Positions 44,934-53,454 of a stretch of 64,000 nt of DNA are shown here, piece by piece (the stretch's first letter is position 1; each line of letters opens with the position of its first letter). Location of the stretch: the NCBI RefSeq assembly GCF_032399705.1, contig NZ_CP135922.1, positions 5,146,001-5,210,000 of the forward strand. Reading direction: 5' to 3'. The notes beneath the pieces are model-generated. The model saw nothing but the letters and a program-made list of their open reading frames with translations. It searched no databases and had not been told where the DNA came from. The translations under genes and the position numbers were made by a program. This stretch comes from Paenibacillus sp. BIC5C1 (GTDB taxonomy: Bacteria > Bacillota > Bacilli > Paenibacillales > Paenibacillaceae).

Positions 44934-45045
44934 CAGCGCATATTCTGTGTAAACACATGAGGCTTGTGGCTACTACCGTCACATGCAGCGAGGTGAGGCG
45001 CCATGCACTCATGCATTTTGGCAGGAAGGACAGGTGTAACAGTTT

Positions 45046-45918
45046 ATGAATGTAAATAAGATATATCCTTGGTATTTCTCATCTGGAGCGATTGTGCTGT
45101 ATCTGCTGTTCATCGTCGCTCCCGCCCTGCTGGGCATCTATTATTCCTTCACCGATTGGAACAGCTACAGTTCGGAGAAAAACTTTATTGGTCTGGAGCA
45201 TTTCCGAACCATTCTGGCGGGTGATCCAACGTATTTACTTTTTATTAAAAATACAGTCCTTTTCACCCTGATTACTTCGATCGCCAAGACGGTTCTGGGC
45301 CTATTCCTAGCTCTGTTGCTTGTCAGCGGTGTGAAGGCCGCCAATCTGCACCGGATGATCATATTTTCACCCCAAGTCCTTTCGTTCCTGATTGTTGGCC
45401 TGGTCTTCAAAAGCCTGCTCGATCCCAACAACGGCTTCGTTAACGTGACGCTGCGTTCGCTGGGGCTGGACGTTCTGGCCCAGAACTGGCTGGGCTCCCT
45501 CACTTGGGCAATGCCATCCATTATGGCGGTGGATACGTGGAAAGGCATGGGGTACATTATGGTGCTGTTCATTGCTGGACTGCTTGCCATTCCTCGCGAT
45601 TATTATGAAGCGGCATCGATTGACGGTGCCGGCTTCTGGCAGAAGCTGTTTCGAATCACGATCCCAATGCTGATGCCGACGATTACCATCGCCACGGTAC
45701 TCAATATTACATATGGCCTGCGTGTATTTGATGCGGTATATGTACTGACCAACGGCGGACCGGGCAATGCGACTGATGTGATTAACACAGCGGTGTATTC
45801 CTCTTTTGCTAAAGGCTATTGGGGAATTGGCAGTGCATTATCCACGATTCTGTTTGTCATTATGGCGATCATCTCCTTCTTCATCATCCGCTTGATGAAC
45901 CGAAAGGTGGAATACTAG
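45046..45918 (+). CDS. Sugar ABC transporter permease (MalF type)
   Basis: 290 residues, six membrane helices. The inner-membrane EAA loop is YYEAASIDGAGFWQKLFRITIPML. Partner of the permease that follows directly. Confidence 0.95.
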   Translation: MNVNKIYPWYFSSGAIVLYLLFIVAPALLGIYYSFTDWNSYSSEKNFIGLEHFRTILAGDPTYLLFIKNTVLFTLITSIAKTVLGLFLALLLVSGVKAANLHRMIIFSPQVLSFLIVGLVFKSLLDPNNGFVNVTLRSLGLDVLAQNWLGSLTWAMPSIMAVDTWKGMGYIMVLFIAGLLAIPRDYYEAASIDGAGFWQKLFRITIPMLMPTITIATVLNITYGLRVFDAVYVLTNGGPGNATDVINTAVYSSFAKGYWGIGSALSTILFVIMAIISFFIIRLMNRKVEY

Positions 45919-46743
45919 ATGCGTGTGAAAAAACGGCTGATTTCCATCGGATTAAATGCACTCGCTTGGCTGCTTAGCCTGGTGGTATTGATTCCTTTTG
46001 TCGTCATAGTACTGAATTCATTCAAATCCGATGCCGAAGCCAAAGTGCTCAAACTGACCCTACCTGAGAAGTTCATCTTTGAAAATTATAAAATCGTCTA
46101 TGAGCAGGGACACCTGGGTGGTTCCTTTTTCAACAGTCTGCTGCATTCAACGGCTTCTTCCCTGCTGCTGGTGTTTGTTGTAGCGTTCTCGGCCTTCACG
46201 TTATCACGAAATTATTCAAAGCTAAGCAAGTTCCTATATTTCTTTCTCATTCTGGGCATTACGCTGCCATTGAACTACATTCCATTAATGGAGGTCATGA
46301 AGTCGCTGGGCATGATTAATTCGCATGTGGGCATGATTCTGCTCTATACGGCGATGGGCATTCCGATCTCGCTATTCATCACATATGCGTTTGTATCCAA
46401 TATTCCAAAAGAACTGGATGAAGCAGCGATCATGGACGGATGCAACGGAATCAAGCTGTTTCTCAGAATTATTGTGCCTTTGTTAACCTCTGTACTGGTT
46501 ACGGTATTTGTTCTTAATTTCCTGAGTGTCTGGAATGAGTTTACCGCCCCACTCTACATGCTCAATACCGTCGAGATGTGGCCAATGACGCTCGCTGTCT
46601 ATAACTTCTTCGGACAGTTCAGTGCTCAGTGGAATCTGGTCAGTGCGGATATCGTGCTTACGTCCCTGCCTGTGTTGATTGTGTTCCTGATTGGGCAAAA
46701 ATATATTGTGGGTGGTCTGACTTCCGGGGCGGTTAAGGGTTGA
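45919..46743 (+). CDS. Sugar ABC transporter permease (MalG type)
   Basis: 274 residues, six membrane helices, EAA loop ELDEAAIMDGCNGIKLFLRIIVPLL. The ATG directly follows the stop codon of the first permease, with GAAAGGTGG upstream inside that gene. No hydrolase or ATPase gene follows and I see no terminator behind it. Confidence 0.95.
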   Translation: MRVKKRLISIGLNALAWLLSLVVLIPFVVIVLNSFKSDAEAKVLKLTLPEKFIFENYKIVYEQGHLGGSFFNSLLHSTASSLLLVFVVAFSAFTLSRNYSKLSKFLYFFLILGITLPLNYIPLMEVMKSLGMINSHVGMILLYTAMGIPISLFITYAFVSNIPKELDEAAIMDGCNGIKLFLRIIVPLLTSVLVTVFVLNFLSVWNEFTAPLYMLNTVEMWPMTLAVYNFFGQFSAQWNLVSADIVLTSLPVLIVFLIGQKYIVGGLTSGAVKG

Positions 46744-46801
46744 GATGTATCCGAAATGAGAACGGAGAACTCAATACACTTAGCTAATTCGAAATTTATA
46801 A

Positions 46802-46838
46802 TTGACATCGCGTTCATTTGTAACTATTATAGTTACAA
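46802..46838 (+). promoter_or_regulatory. Promoter and autoregulatory operator of the Rrf2 gene
   Basis: TTGACA (46802-46807), 17-bp spacer, TATTAT (46825-46830). The -10 is enclosed by a perfect inverted repeat with 9-bp arms, TTGTAACTA and TAGTTACAA, three bases apart (46818-46838). Binding there would block the promoter. Confidence 0.75.
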
Positions 46839-46853
46839 CGGTGGTGATCATGC

Positions 46854-47279
46854 ATGAAACAAATCAGCAGTCGCTTTTCCATTGCGGTTCATACGCTGTC
46901 CCTGATCGCTGTTGTGCCCAATGAGTGCACGGGAGATTTTATCGCCAAAAGCGTGAATACCAATCCCGTCATTATTCGGCGCATTATGTCCAAGCTGAAA
47001 CAGGCCGGCCTGATTGAGGTCAGACCCGGTGTCGGCGGTGCTTCTTTATTAAAGGCCCCCGCGGACATTACCCTTTTGGATATATATCGTGCACTTGAGG
47101 TGGTGGAGGATGGCGAGTTGTTTAACTTCCACAAGCATCCGAACCCAAATTGTCCGGTTGGCAGCATGATCGAACAAACCTTGCGTGCCGAACTTATTGA
47201 GGCTCAGCTAGCTATGGAGCAGCGTTTGAAACGTGTAACGATACAACAGATGATGGATCAGGTTCACGTCTCTGAATAA
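46854..47279 (+). CDS. Rrf2-family transcriptional regulator
   Basis: 141 residues. N-terminal winged helix (SSRFSIAVHTLSLIAVV, SVNTNPVIIRRIMSKLKQAGLIEVRPGVGG). Only two cysteines (in NECTG and NCPVG), not the three-Cys cluster set of IscR/NsrR, so a YwnA-like redox or ligand sensor is more likely. The promoter operator suggests autorepression. The oxidoreductase gene 140 bp downstream is a likely target. Confidence 0.9.
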   Translation: MKQISSRFSIAVHTLSLIAVVPNECTGDFIAKSVNTNPVIIRRIMSKLKQAGLIEVRPGVGGASLLKAPADITLLDIYRALEVVEDGELFNFHKHPNPNCPVGSMIEQTLRAELIEAQLAMEQRLKRVTIQQMMDQVHVSE

Positions 47280-47306
47280 AAAAAGCTCATTACGAGCTTT
47301 TTTTAA
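47277..47306 (+). terminator. Terminator of the Rrf2 gene
   Basis: AAAAAAAGCTC - ATTAC - GAGCTTTTTTT beginning at the stop codon. Confidence 0.9.
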
Positions 47307-47314
47307 ACCTTTCG

Positions 47315-47343
47315 TTGTAATCACACCTGTTATAACATATACG
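47315..47343 (+). promoter_or_regulatory. Candidate promoter of the NmrA-type gene
   Basis: TTGTAA (47315-47320), 17-bp spacer, TATACG (47338-47343). The spacer ends in the palindrome TGTTATAACA (47328-47337). Confidence 0.4.
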
Positions 47344-47374
47344 ATTACATCTATTCATGTAGTTAACATTTCAC

Positions 47375-47392
47375 TTTTGTGTCGACACAAAA
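47375..47392. promoter_or_regulatory. 18-bp perfect palindrome before the NmrA-type gene
   Basis: TTTTGTGTCGACACAAAA, perfect in both arms, about 25 bases before the ATG at 47417 and downstream of the candidate promoter. It looks like a dimeric repressor site acting as a roadblock. It differs from the operator of the neighbouring rrf2 gene. Confidence 0.7.
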
Positions 47393-47416
47393 TATACCTT
47401 ATAGGAGGAAAATACA

Positions 47417-48274
47417 ATGAAAATTTTAGTTACTGGAGCAACAGGTCATTTGGGTTCACTGGCCGTAGAAGCACTGTTAAAAACGGTATCTGCTGGGGAT
47501 TTGGCTGTAAGTGTACGCAACCCGGAGAAAGCGGAAGCATTGCGCACTCAAGGTGTTGACGTTCGTCAAGGTGATTTCGATCAACCGGAAACGCTGGAAA
47601 AAGCATTTGCAGGGGTGGATCGGCTGCTGTTGATCTCCACAGACGGTGACAATGAAACACGTATTCGCCAACATCAAGCTGCCGTGCACGCTGCCAAGAA
47701 AGCAGGCGTTGGATTCATCGCTTATACCAGCGTTGTGAATGCGGAGAAAAACACCCTTTCACTGGCTGAAGTACATCGTGCCACAGAACAGGCTATCCGC
47801 GAATCCGGCATTCCTTATTCCATCCTGCGCAACAACTGGTACCTGGAAAATGAAGCAGGCAGCGTTCAAGCAGCTTCCCAGGGCGCACCTTGGGTGCATG
47901 CAACTAACGCCAGCCAAGTGGGCTGGGCTACTCGCAGTGATTATGCGCATGCTGCCGCTGCAGTACTGACAGGTGAGGGACATGAGAATTCAGTATATGA
48001 GTTGTCTGGTAAACTTCGTACCCAAGCTGAGCTTGCAGCCATCGTTGGGGAAGTGCTTGGACAGGACATCAACGTGCAAAACGTGGACGATGCCGCGTAT
48101 GCGGACATCATGAAGGGTGCAGGATTGCCTGACTTTGTAGTCTCCATGCTCGTTGATATGCAAAGTGCCATCCGTGAAGGCGCACTGGCTGTAGAGAGCG
48201 ATACACTGGAGACATTGCTTGGCCGTCCGGCTCAACCATTGAGTGAGGGTGTTAAAGCGATTTTGGGCAAGTAA
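47417..48274 (+). CDS. NmrA/SDR-family NAD(P)-dependent oxidoreductase, QorB-like
   Basis: 285 residues; AGGAGG before the ATG. The N-terminal Rossmann motif is VTGATGHLGSLAVEALL; further on come YTSVVNAEKNTLSLAEVHRATEQAIRESG and LRNNWYLEN, as in NAD(P)H:quinone oxidoreductase type 2 (QorB) proteins. Likely reduces quinones or similar electrophiles, or acts as a redox sensor. It lies behind the Rrf2 regulator gene. Confidence 0.88.
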   Translation: MKILVTGATGHLGSLAVEALLKTVSAGDLAVSVRNPEKAEALRTQGVDVRQGDFDQPETLEKAFAGVDRLLLISTDGDNETRIRQHQAAVHAAKKAGVGFIAYTSVVNAEKNTLSLAEVHRATEQAIRESGIPYSILRNNWYLENEAGSVQAASQGAPWVHATNASQVGWATRSDYAHAAAAVLTGEGHENSVYELSGKLRTQAELAAIVGEVLGQDINVQNVDDAAYADIMKGAGLPDFVVSMLVDMQSAIREGALAVESDTLETLLGRPAQPLSEGVKAILGK

Positions 48275-48308
48275 GATTTTTGGGTAAGATAGCATTTCAG
48301 ATCCGCAT

Positions 48309-48357
48309 AGAAAATCAAAAAGGGACACACCAGCAAATGTTGGATGTGTCCCTTTTG
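48309..48357 (+). terminator. Terminator of the NmrA-type gene
   Basis: AAAGGGACACA pairs with TGTGTCCCTTT across a 14-base loop, followed by TGG; an inner CCAGCA/TGTTGG pairing extends it. Confidence 0.75.
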
Positions 48358-48480
48358 GTGCAGCTATGAACGACAACACGATCTGTAAGCTACATATTGC
48401 TTTTATACCCGTGCATGTACTTTAATCCACTGAAACTGAAAGAAAAACCGACCTGAAGATGTCAGCGCGACCACGGGCCT

Positions 48481-48696
48481 GAATGTACAAACACACGAGC
48501 ACTAACGAATCGAAGGCGTCTTATTCAGGGATTTGAAGTACCAGCAGAAATCTAAGAAACCTGAGACACGCTATAATTGAATAAACAGCCGATTACAGCG
48601 TTTTTATCAGGAATTTCAGAAAATAACGTGTCTGAGGTTCCTTACTTTGTACATAGAGCACCAGCAGGGGAAATAAGACGTCCTGAGTTCCTTAGA
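48481..48696. repeat. Degenerate direct and inverted repeat field
   Basis: No gene is visible between 48,358 and 48,745. AAGAAACCTGAGACACG (48554-48570) pairs with CGTGTCTGAGGTTCCTT (48627-48643) at 15 of 17 positions. A third variant, ACGTCCTGAGTTCCTTAG, lies at 48678-48695. Direct repeats are also seen: GCGTCTTATTCAGGGATTT against GCGTTTTTATCAGGAATTT, and ACCAGCAG at two places (48539, 48659). This looks like remains of a short mobile or palindromic intergenic element. Confidence 0.6.
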
Positions 48697-48745
48697 AAAT
48701 GGTCTTCTCATTCGTCAGGATAAACCGGCTTGGACTATGAGACCG

Positions 48746-49285
48746 TTACGATTGCTCAATATACCGTGCCGGAATGTGTTCAGCCAGCCAAATATTTTCG
48801 TTGCCATGATAGAAAAGAATTCCGTCCTTGGCCGCTTGAGCGGCATTAATTTTCAATATTACCGGCTCGTCATCACGTCTTCTTCCCACCTGAGTGGCGG
48901 TATCCATATCTGCAGAAAGATGTACATATTGCCTTTGGCGCGGCTGCAAACCTTGTTCCATAATCGAAGCAACCGACCGCAGCGGCGTGCCGTGATAGAG
49001 TATATTGGGTGGAGTGGCAGGTGTCTTGGATATCCTCTGCGGAGTCGAATGACCATATAATGCCCGGATGCGGCCAGAACGGATTTCATGTCTCTTTTTC
49101 TCAGAAGCTTGAATCATCTGCTCCAGATTCGCTTCCGTGACATCTTTCCACTGTGGACTTTCATGTAAAGCCACCAGCAATTGCGGAATCTCCACCCAGC
49201 CCTCTTCGTCCAGCTCCAGCTCGTACTCCCAAGGGGCGTGACGCAAGGCGTATGAGAGCTCTTTACTTAACTTCATCAGATCCAT
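48746..49285 (-). CDS. kptA: RNA 2'-phosphotransferase, Tpt1/KptA family
   Basis: 179 residues from the ATG at 49285, nine bases after AGGGAG. Family motifs are complete: KLSKELSYALRHAP, IRALYGHS, ILYHGTP, YVHLSADMDTATQVG and IWLAEHIPARY. In eukaryotes Tpt1 removes the 2'-phosphate from spliced tRNA with NAD as acceptor; bacterial KptA keeps the activity but has no known tRNA-splicing role. It sits between a repeat field and an immunity-like gene. Confidence 0.9.
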   Translation of the reverse strand: MDLMKLSKELSYALRHAPWEYELELDEEGWVEIPQLLVALHESPQWKDVTEANLEQMIQASEKKRHEIRSGRIRALYGHSTPQRISKTPATPPNILYHGTPLRSVASIMEQGLQPRQRQYVHLSADMDTATQVGRRRDDEPVILKINAAQAAKDGILFYHGNENIWLAEHIPARYIEQS

Positions 49286-49372
49286 CGCGCTCATCTCCCT
49301 AACAAGTTAAAGAATTCATTAGACATACAGACTGTCTGTCCCACTACGTGAAGAGGTGAACCCTCTGTTTCC

Positions 49373-49816
49373 TCAATTTCTTTCCGGTTGTACCGCAGCC
49401 AAAATCTCCTGAATGTTGCGGGCCAACCCTTCATCATCTTCCTGGTTAAATTGACGGTGTCCATCAATCCCACGATGAATAATCGTGTTCATCACGGGGT
49501 GCACCTCACGGTCTGAAGCCACCCGGATCAGATCATCGGCAAAATCCACAGCCTGCTGCTCACTATAGTTAAACGGTTTAATCAGCATCCGGATACTCAG
49601 TGCATGAGCCTGCGGCTCCGCAAGTTGATCCCGATGGGTAATGCCATATACAGCCCCAAAACCGAAAGCAGCCATCACCTGACGCTCCAGCTCTGTTGTC
49701 TGTTCCAAAGGCGTACCGATCAGTTCACAAATTTTGTCCACCATCTGCTCCAGCTCTGAAGCAGCCGCAGCCAAAATTACGTCGTTAATATCGTCAGCGT
49801 TGATAAAATCAGTCAT
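49373..49816 (-). CDS. Imm48-like immunity protein
   Basis: 147 residues from the ATG at 49816 (GGAG nine bases upstream). Soluble, acidic, helical. The segments AFGFGAVYGITHR, FNYSEQQAVDFADDLIRVAS and NTIIHRGIDGHRQF recall the Imm48 family of polymorphic-toxin immunity proteins as I remember it; no toxin gene is next to it. Standing alone it could be an orphan immunity gene or a family with another role. Confidence 0.5.
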   Translation of the reverse strand: MTDFINADDINDVILAAAASELEQMVDKICELIGTPLEQTTELERQVMAAFGFGAVYGITHRDQLAEPQAHALSIRMLIKPFNYSEQQAVDFADDLIRVASDREVHPVMNTIIHRGIDGHRQFNQEDDEGLARNIQEILAAVQPERN

Positions 49817-50062
49817 ATTGTAGTTCTCCATTTCTGAGCCGTATTGAATCCATTCTCTCAGACTCTATGAAAACATTGTATCGGAGTTAGGGGCGTGAGT
49901 TCAAATAAAATGATTAATTCTCTCCGCTTCAGGAAGAACAAGCAAAATAAAAAATTCGATCCATACCTATAACGCAAGAAAATAGTATAGACGTTATCCG
50001 AAGCAGATGCCCGAATAACGCCTTGCATAAATTTGTTTCATATAGTTCTCTTAAAAGTCTGT

Positions 50063-51655
50063 CTAACACTCCCCTGCCAGTTCCGCATCTGTCCAATGAA
50101 GCTGAACACCCTGGCGAATCAGCTGTGCCTGATAGGCACGAAGATGTTCCGTCGAAGCCCTCACCTCTGAGGGCTCTACTTGTTGTGCAATGGCATAAGC
50201 GGCAAGGGTGCCGGCAGCCTCGCCAATATTCCATTCGGTGGGATGCAGACGGTAACAACCGTTCGCAATCTGGGTCATGGAGATATTTTTGCAAGCCGGA
50301 AGCAAGTTCTTGACTCGCACCGGGATGAGTGCACCCAGCGGAATTTCATAGGGATGGTTCGGTATATAAAAAGTCCGCTGGCTCACGGTTGTTGGATGGA
50401 GATCCAGATGATAACTGCCGACACCCACACTATCCTCGTAACATTTGACTCCCTCTACTCCGCGCAATTCCTTGCTCACATCATGCTCGGTAATGGTATA
50501 TACGCCTCGGATTCGCCGTGATTCCCGAATATACGGTGCTTTGGCGAGACCGTCTTCCGTACCGAGCACATCTCCACGCAGCCTTACGCCCGGATAACCC
50601 TTTCCGCCGTCCAGGCGGGGAGCTGCCGTCTGAAGCCAGTATACTAAGGAAAGAGTTAGTTGCCTCGCCGCTTCCAGATGCCGCTCGCGTTCCTCCCGCG
50701 ATACGCCAATGATCGGCCCGGCGTAATAATCGTTCAGTGCCCAGTTGAGCAGCGTGACTTCACCATCATTCAGTGACTCTGTCCATATAGTCGGGTCAAC
50801 GATCCGCCGATAATCCCACAGGGAGGTTATGCCCTGATCATTCGGGAACATCGTGAACTCTTTCAGCTTGGAGGTATCATTGGCATCCGAAGCGTACCAG
50901 CTCAGAATCGGATACAGTGAGAACGTGGGCACATACTGACGCCAGTAATCATAATCCCTCGGACGAGGGATCGTGAAGTCTCCACCCGCTACATAATCTA
51001 CTGCAGCGACATGGGTAATCGACTGCATGTCTAGCGGGTCCGCTTCATCCAGGGCATGTGGTTCACCCGTTTCCCGCCGAGATTCCGCTCCACTTACATG
51101 CTCTACTCTGGCGAGGGGAAGCAGGTCGCTGCATTCTGTGGCATCCAGATAATAGGCACCCCGGAGCTTAATCAATTCCCCACTTCGCTCTTCACATACA
51201 GTCACGCCAGTCACCCGGTCACCTGCTGTCTCTACATGAACTGGCACGGTATGATAGAGCACCTCGATCCGACCGGTATTCACGTATGGCGCAAGCATCT
51301 CATGTAAAACAGCAAGCGCGACCTTCGGCTCATGCGCCAAGCGGCTCACCCAGCCATTACCGGGGTTAAGAACAGGATCCTTCTTGGCGACATCCGTAAG
51401 CGGGTAGTTCCGTCTGTAGTAATCTCTGACCCGGCTGCGGAACTCACGGTACGAAGCTGTACTACCAGATTGTTCAATCCAGCGATGCTCATCCGGCGGT
51501 ACTGCCTGTGAGGTCAATTGACCGCCAAGCCAGTCCGTCTCTTCCGTCAAAAGTACCCGTAGCCCTGCCTTGGCTGCAGCCAGCGCAGCTGCAGTCCCGC
51601 CAAGACCACCGCCAATAATGACGATATCACTGTGTTTCTCCTGTTCAATCCCCAT
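50063..51655 (-). CDS. FAD-dependent oxidoreductase of the amino-sugar operon
   Basis: 530 residues from the ATG at 51655 (GGGAGGAG upstream). N-terminal FAD-binding motif IVIIGGGLGGTAAALAAAKAG with LLTEETDWLGGQLT, typical of the FAD_oxidored (PF12831) group; the C-terminal FAD-contact is AAGTLAAYAI. Overlaps the ROK gene by 11 bases, so it is the last gene of the operon. Proteins of this group often lie in glycan clusters with unknown substrates; oxidation of a sugar hydroxyl is a reasonable guess. Confidence 0.85.
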   Translation of the reverse strand: MGIEQEKHSDIVIIGGGLGGTAAALAAAKAGLRVLLTEETDWLGGQLTSQAVPPDEHRWIEQSGSTASYREFRSRVRDYYRRNYPLTDVAKKDPVLNPGNGWVSRLAHEPKVALAVLHEMLAPYVNTGRIEVLYHTVPVHVETAGDRVTGVTVCEERSGELIKLRGAYYLDATECSDLLPLARVEHVSGAESRRETGEPHALDEADPLDMQSITHVAAVDYVAGGDFTIPRPRDYDYWRQYVPTFSLYPILSWYASDANDTSKLKEFTMFPNDQGITSLWDYRRIVDPTIWTESLNDGEVTLLNWALNDYYAGPIIGVSREERERHLEAARQLTLSLVYWLQTAAPRLDGGKGYPGVRLRGDVLGTEDGLAKAPYIRESRRIRGVYTITEHDVSKELRGVEGVKCYEDSVGVGSYHLDLHPTTVSQRTFYIPNHPYEIPLGALIPVRVKNLLPACKNISMTQIANGCYRLHPTEWNIGEAAGTLAAYAIAQQVEPSEVRASTEHLRAYQAQLIRQGVQLHWTDAELAGEC

Positions 51656-52598
51656 GGGTTGTCTCCTCCCTGTCAATGCCTTCAGACCAACCAATGCCGT
51701 TCTCACGCAGGCGTTCCAAGGCCAGCTGCGCCGCCCCGAAACAGCCTGCCCAGTTACCGAGTTCAGCCACTGCAACCCGGTCTGCCAATCCGACACTGTA
51801 TAACCTAGCGGTAAGCATCGGCCACCACATAGCCTGGTCTTGGGTCACACCGCCACCAAGAATCATCAATTCCGGATCTATCGAGGCAGAAATATTCGCA
51901 ATAACCAAGGCCAAATCAGATATGTAACGCTCCAGAATGTTCAACGCTATTGCTTCTCCCTGGCTTGCAGCGGCCATAATCTCCCGGCCGTGAGTATGCG
52001 TGTTGCCCTTCTGTTCCCGCGCCAGCCGCATCAGTGCACTACCGGAAATGTATTGCTCCACGCAGCCGCGTTTGCCACAATTGCAAGGTAGACCGTCAGG
52101 CACTAGCACACTGTGCCCCCAGTCCCCACCGCGCCAGTCTCCTCCCCGTAACATCCTGCCACATGCCATATTGGCCCCACCAACCCCAGTTCCGAGTGTC
52201 AGCATAACCAGGTTCTGCTTACCACGGCCGATACCAAGCCACGCCTCGCCGAGCAGTGCAGCATTGGCGTCGTTATCGGCAGTTGAAGGCAGGCCAAATT
52301 CCGCTGTTGCCCATTGTGTTAGTGGCATTCCCTGCCAGCCAGGTAAATTGTTCGTTGCGTGAATCACTGCACCCGTCTCCACATTCACCCTTCCTGCCGA
52401 GGCAATACCCAGGGCCTTCACTTCTTCACAGCTAGACAACAGTTCACTTACTAACCCGTGAAGTTGGCCAAGTATAGCCTTTCGGCCCAACCGGGCCTCG
52501 GTTGCACATGTAGCTTCTACCAGAACGACTCCTGCTTCATTGACCACAAGCCCTTTAATGCCTGTGCCTCCTACATCCACGCCAATGACCTGCGGCAT
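51645..52598 (-). CDS. ROK-family sugar kinase, probable ManNAc kinase
   Basis: 317 residues; GGGGGAAAG before the ATG. ATP motif GVDVGGTGIKGLVV, catalytic region TADNDANAALLGE, zinc motif CNCGKRGCVEQYISG with the family's cysteines. No N-terminal helix-turn-helix, so an enzyme and not a repressor. Next to nanE, the likely reaction is ManNAc to ManNAc-6-P; glucokinase or another hexose kinase activity is the alternative. Confidence 0.85.
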   Translation of the reverse strand: MPQVIGVDVGGTGIKGLVVNEAGVVLVEATCATEARLGRKAILGQLHGLVSELLSSCEEVKALGIASAGRVNVETGAVIHATNNLPGWQGMPLTQWATAEFGLPSTADNDANAALLGEAWLGIGRGKQNLVMLTLGTGVGGANMACGRMLRGGDWRGGDWGHSVLVPDGLPCNCGKRGCVEQYISGSALMRLAREQKGNTHTHGREIMAAASQGEAIALNILERYISDLALVIANISASIDPELMILGGGVTQDQAMWWPMLTARLYSVGLADRVAVAELGNWAGCFGAAQLALERLRENGIGWSEGIDREETTHGD

Positions 52599-52626
52599 CT
52601 GCTTTCCCCCTATTCACACAAACCCT

Positions 52627-53454
52627 TCAATAAATACGGTCGATAACCGCCCTGGCCGTTAATTCCTTCATCTTTTTAGTCTCTTCGCCATGCTCGCGCT
52701 CCAGTCCCTGGCAGAGTAAGTCGATAATAAACAGCTGAGAGATTTTAGCTCCTACAGAACCGCCTTCAAGGGGAGACTCCTTCCCCGCGGTCAAGAGCAA
52801 GATATCTGCAATAGAAGCAATGGGGGATTTGGCATAGTTCGTCATGGCAATCACCTTAGCCCCGTTTTGTTTGGCCTTCATCAACATATCGTTGGTATCC
52901 AGCGTACTGCCGGACACGCTGATGCCAAAAGCCACGTCACCTTCTCCCATCGTTACCGCCATCATGGACTGAATATGGCTGTCTGAATTCGCTTCCGCAC
53001 GCCGCCCGATACGCAAAAATCGGTTCTTGGCATCCATAGCGGTAATGCCTGACGAGCCCACGCCGAAGAATTGCACATGTCGTGCGCTGTCCAGAGACTT
53101 TACTGCCTCTTCCAACTGGCTGCGATCCAGCATACCCAAGCTGGATTGCAGCACACCCACCATCGATGCATATAAATGGTCGGCGTAATCGTCCTTTCCC
53201 TGCTCGCCGTCTGGCTGGTTCTGCCGTTTCGGCAGTCCTTGGGCCAGCATCAGCTTGAAATCCTGATAGCCTTTAAACCCGATTTTACGGCAGAATCTCA
53301 TCACCGTAGTCTCTCCGGTACCAGCAAAATCAGCCAGCTCAGTCACAGAAAAATAGATGATATTATCCGGATTGTCCCGTACGCACCTGGCCACCTTCTG
53401 CTCCGACTTGGTCATGGAAGGATAATACGTATTAATTCGGTCATTCATCTCCAT
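52627..53454 (-). CDS. MurR/RpiR-family transcriptional regulator
   Basis: 275 residues. N-terminal HTH_6 domain (SMTKSEQKVARCVRDNP...LADFAGTGETTVMRFCRKIGFKGYQDFK) and C-terminal SIS sugar-phosphate domain (FFGVGSSGITAMDAKNR; AFGISVSGSTLDTNDML). Overlaps nanE by 14 bases. Probably senses an amino-sugar phosphate such as ManNAc-6-P and controls this operon. Confidence 0.92.
   Translation of the reverse strand: MEMNDRINTYYPSMTKSEQKVARCVRDNPDNIIYFSVTELADFAGTGETTVMRFCRKIGFKGYQDFKLMLAQGLPKRQNQPDGEQGKDDYADHLYASMVGVLQSSLGMLDRSQLEEAVKSLDSARHVQFFGVGSSGITAMDAKNRFLRIGRRAEANSDSHIQSMMAVTMGEGDVAFGISVSGSTLDTNDMLMKAKQNGAKVIAMTNYAKSPIASIADILLLTAGKESPLEGGSVGAKISQLFIIDLLCQGLEREHGEETKKMKELTARAVIDRIY

Noticed and set aside
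44934-45045. TGTGTAAACACA after the first binding-protein gene as a stabilising hairpin like the one at 57,500
   Set aside because: The arms are only five bases with a two-base centre and would not form a stable hairpin.
49817-50062. A toxin gene partnering the Imm48-like protein
   Set aside because: The flanking gap holds no frame of useful length and the neighbouring genes are an oxidoreductase and kptA.
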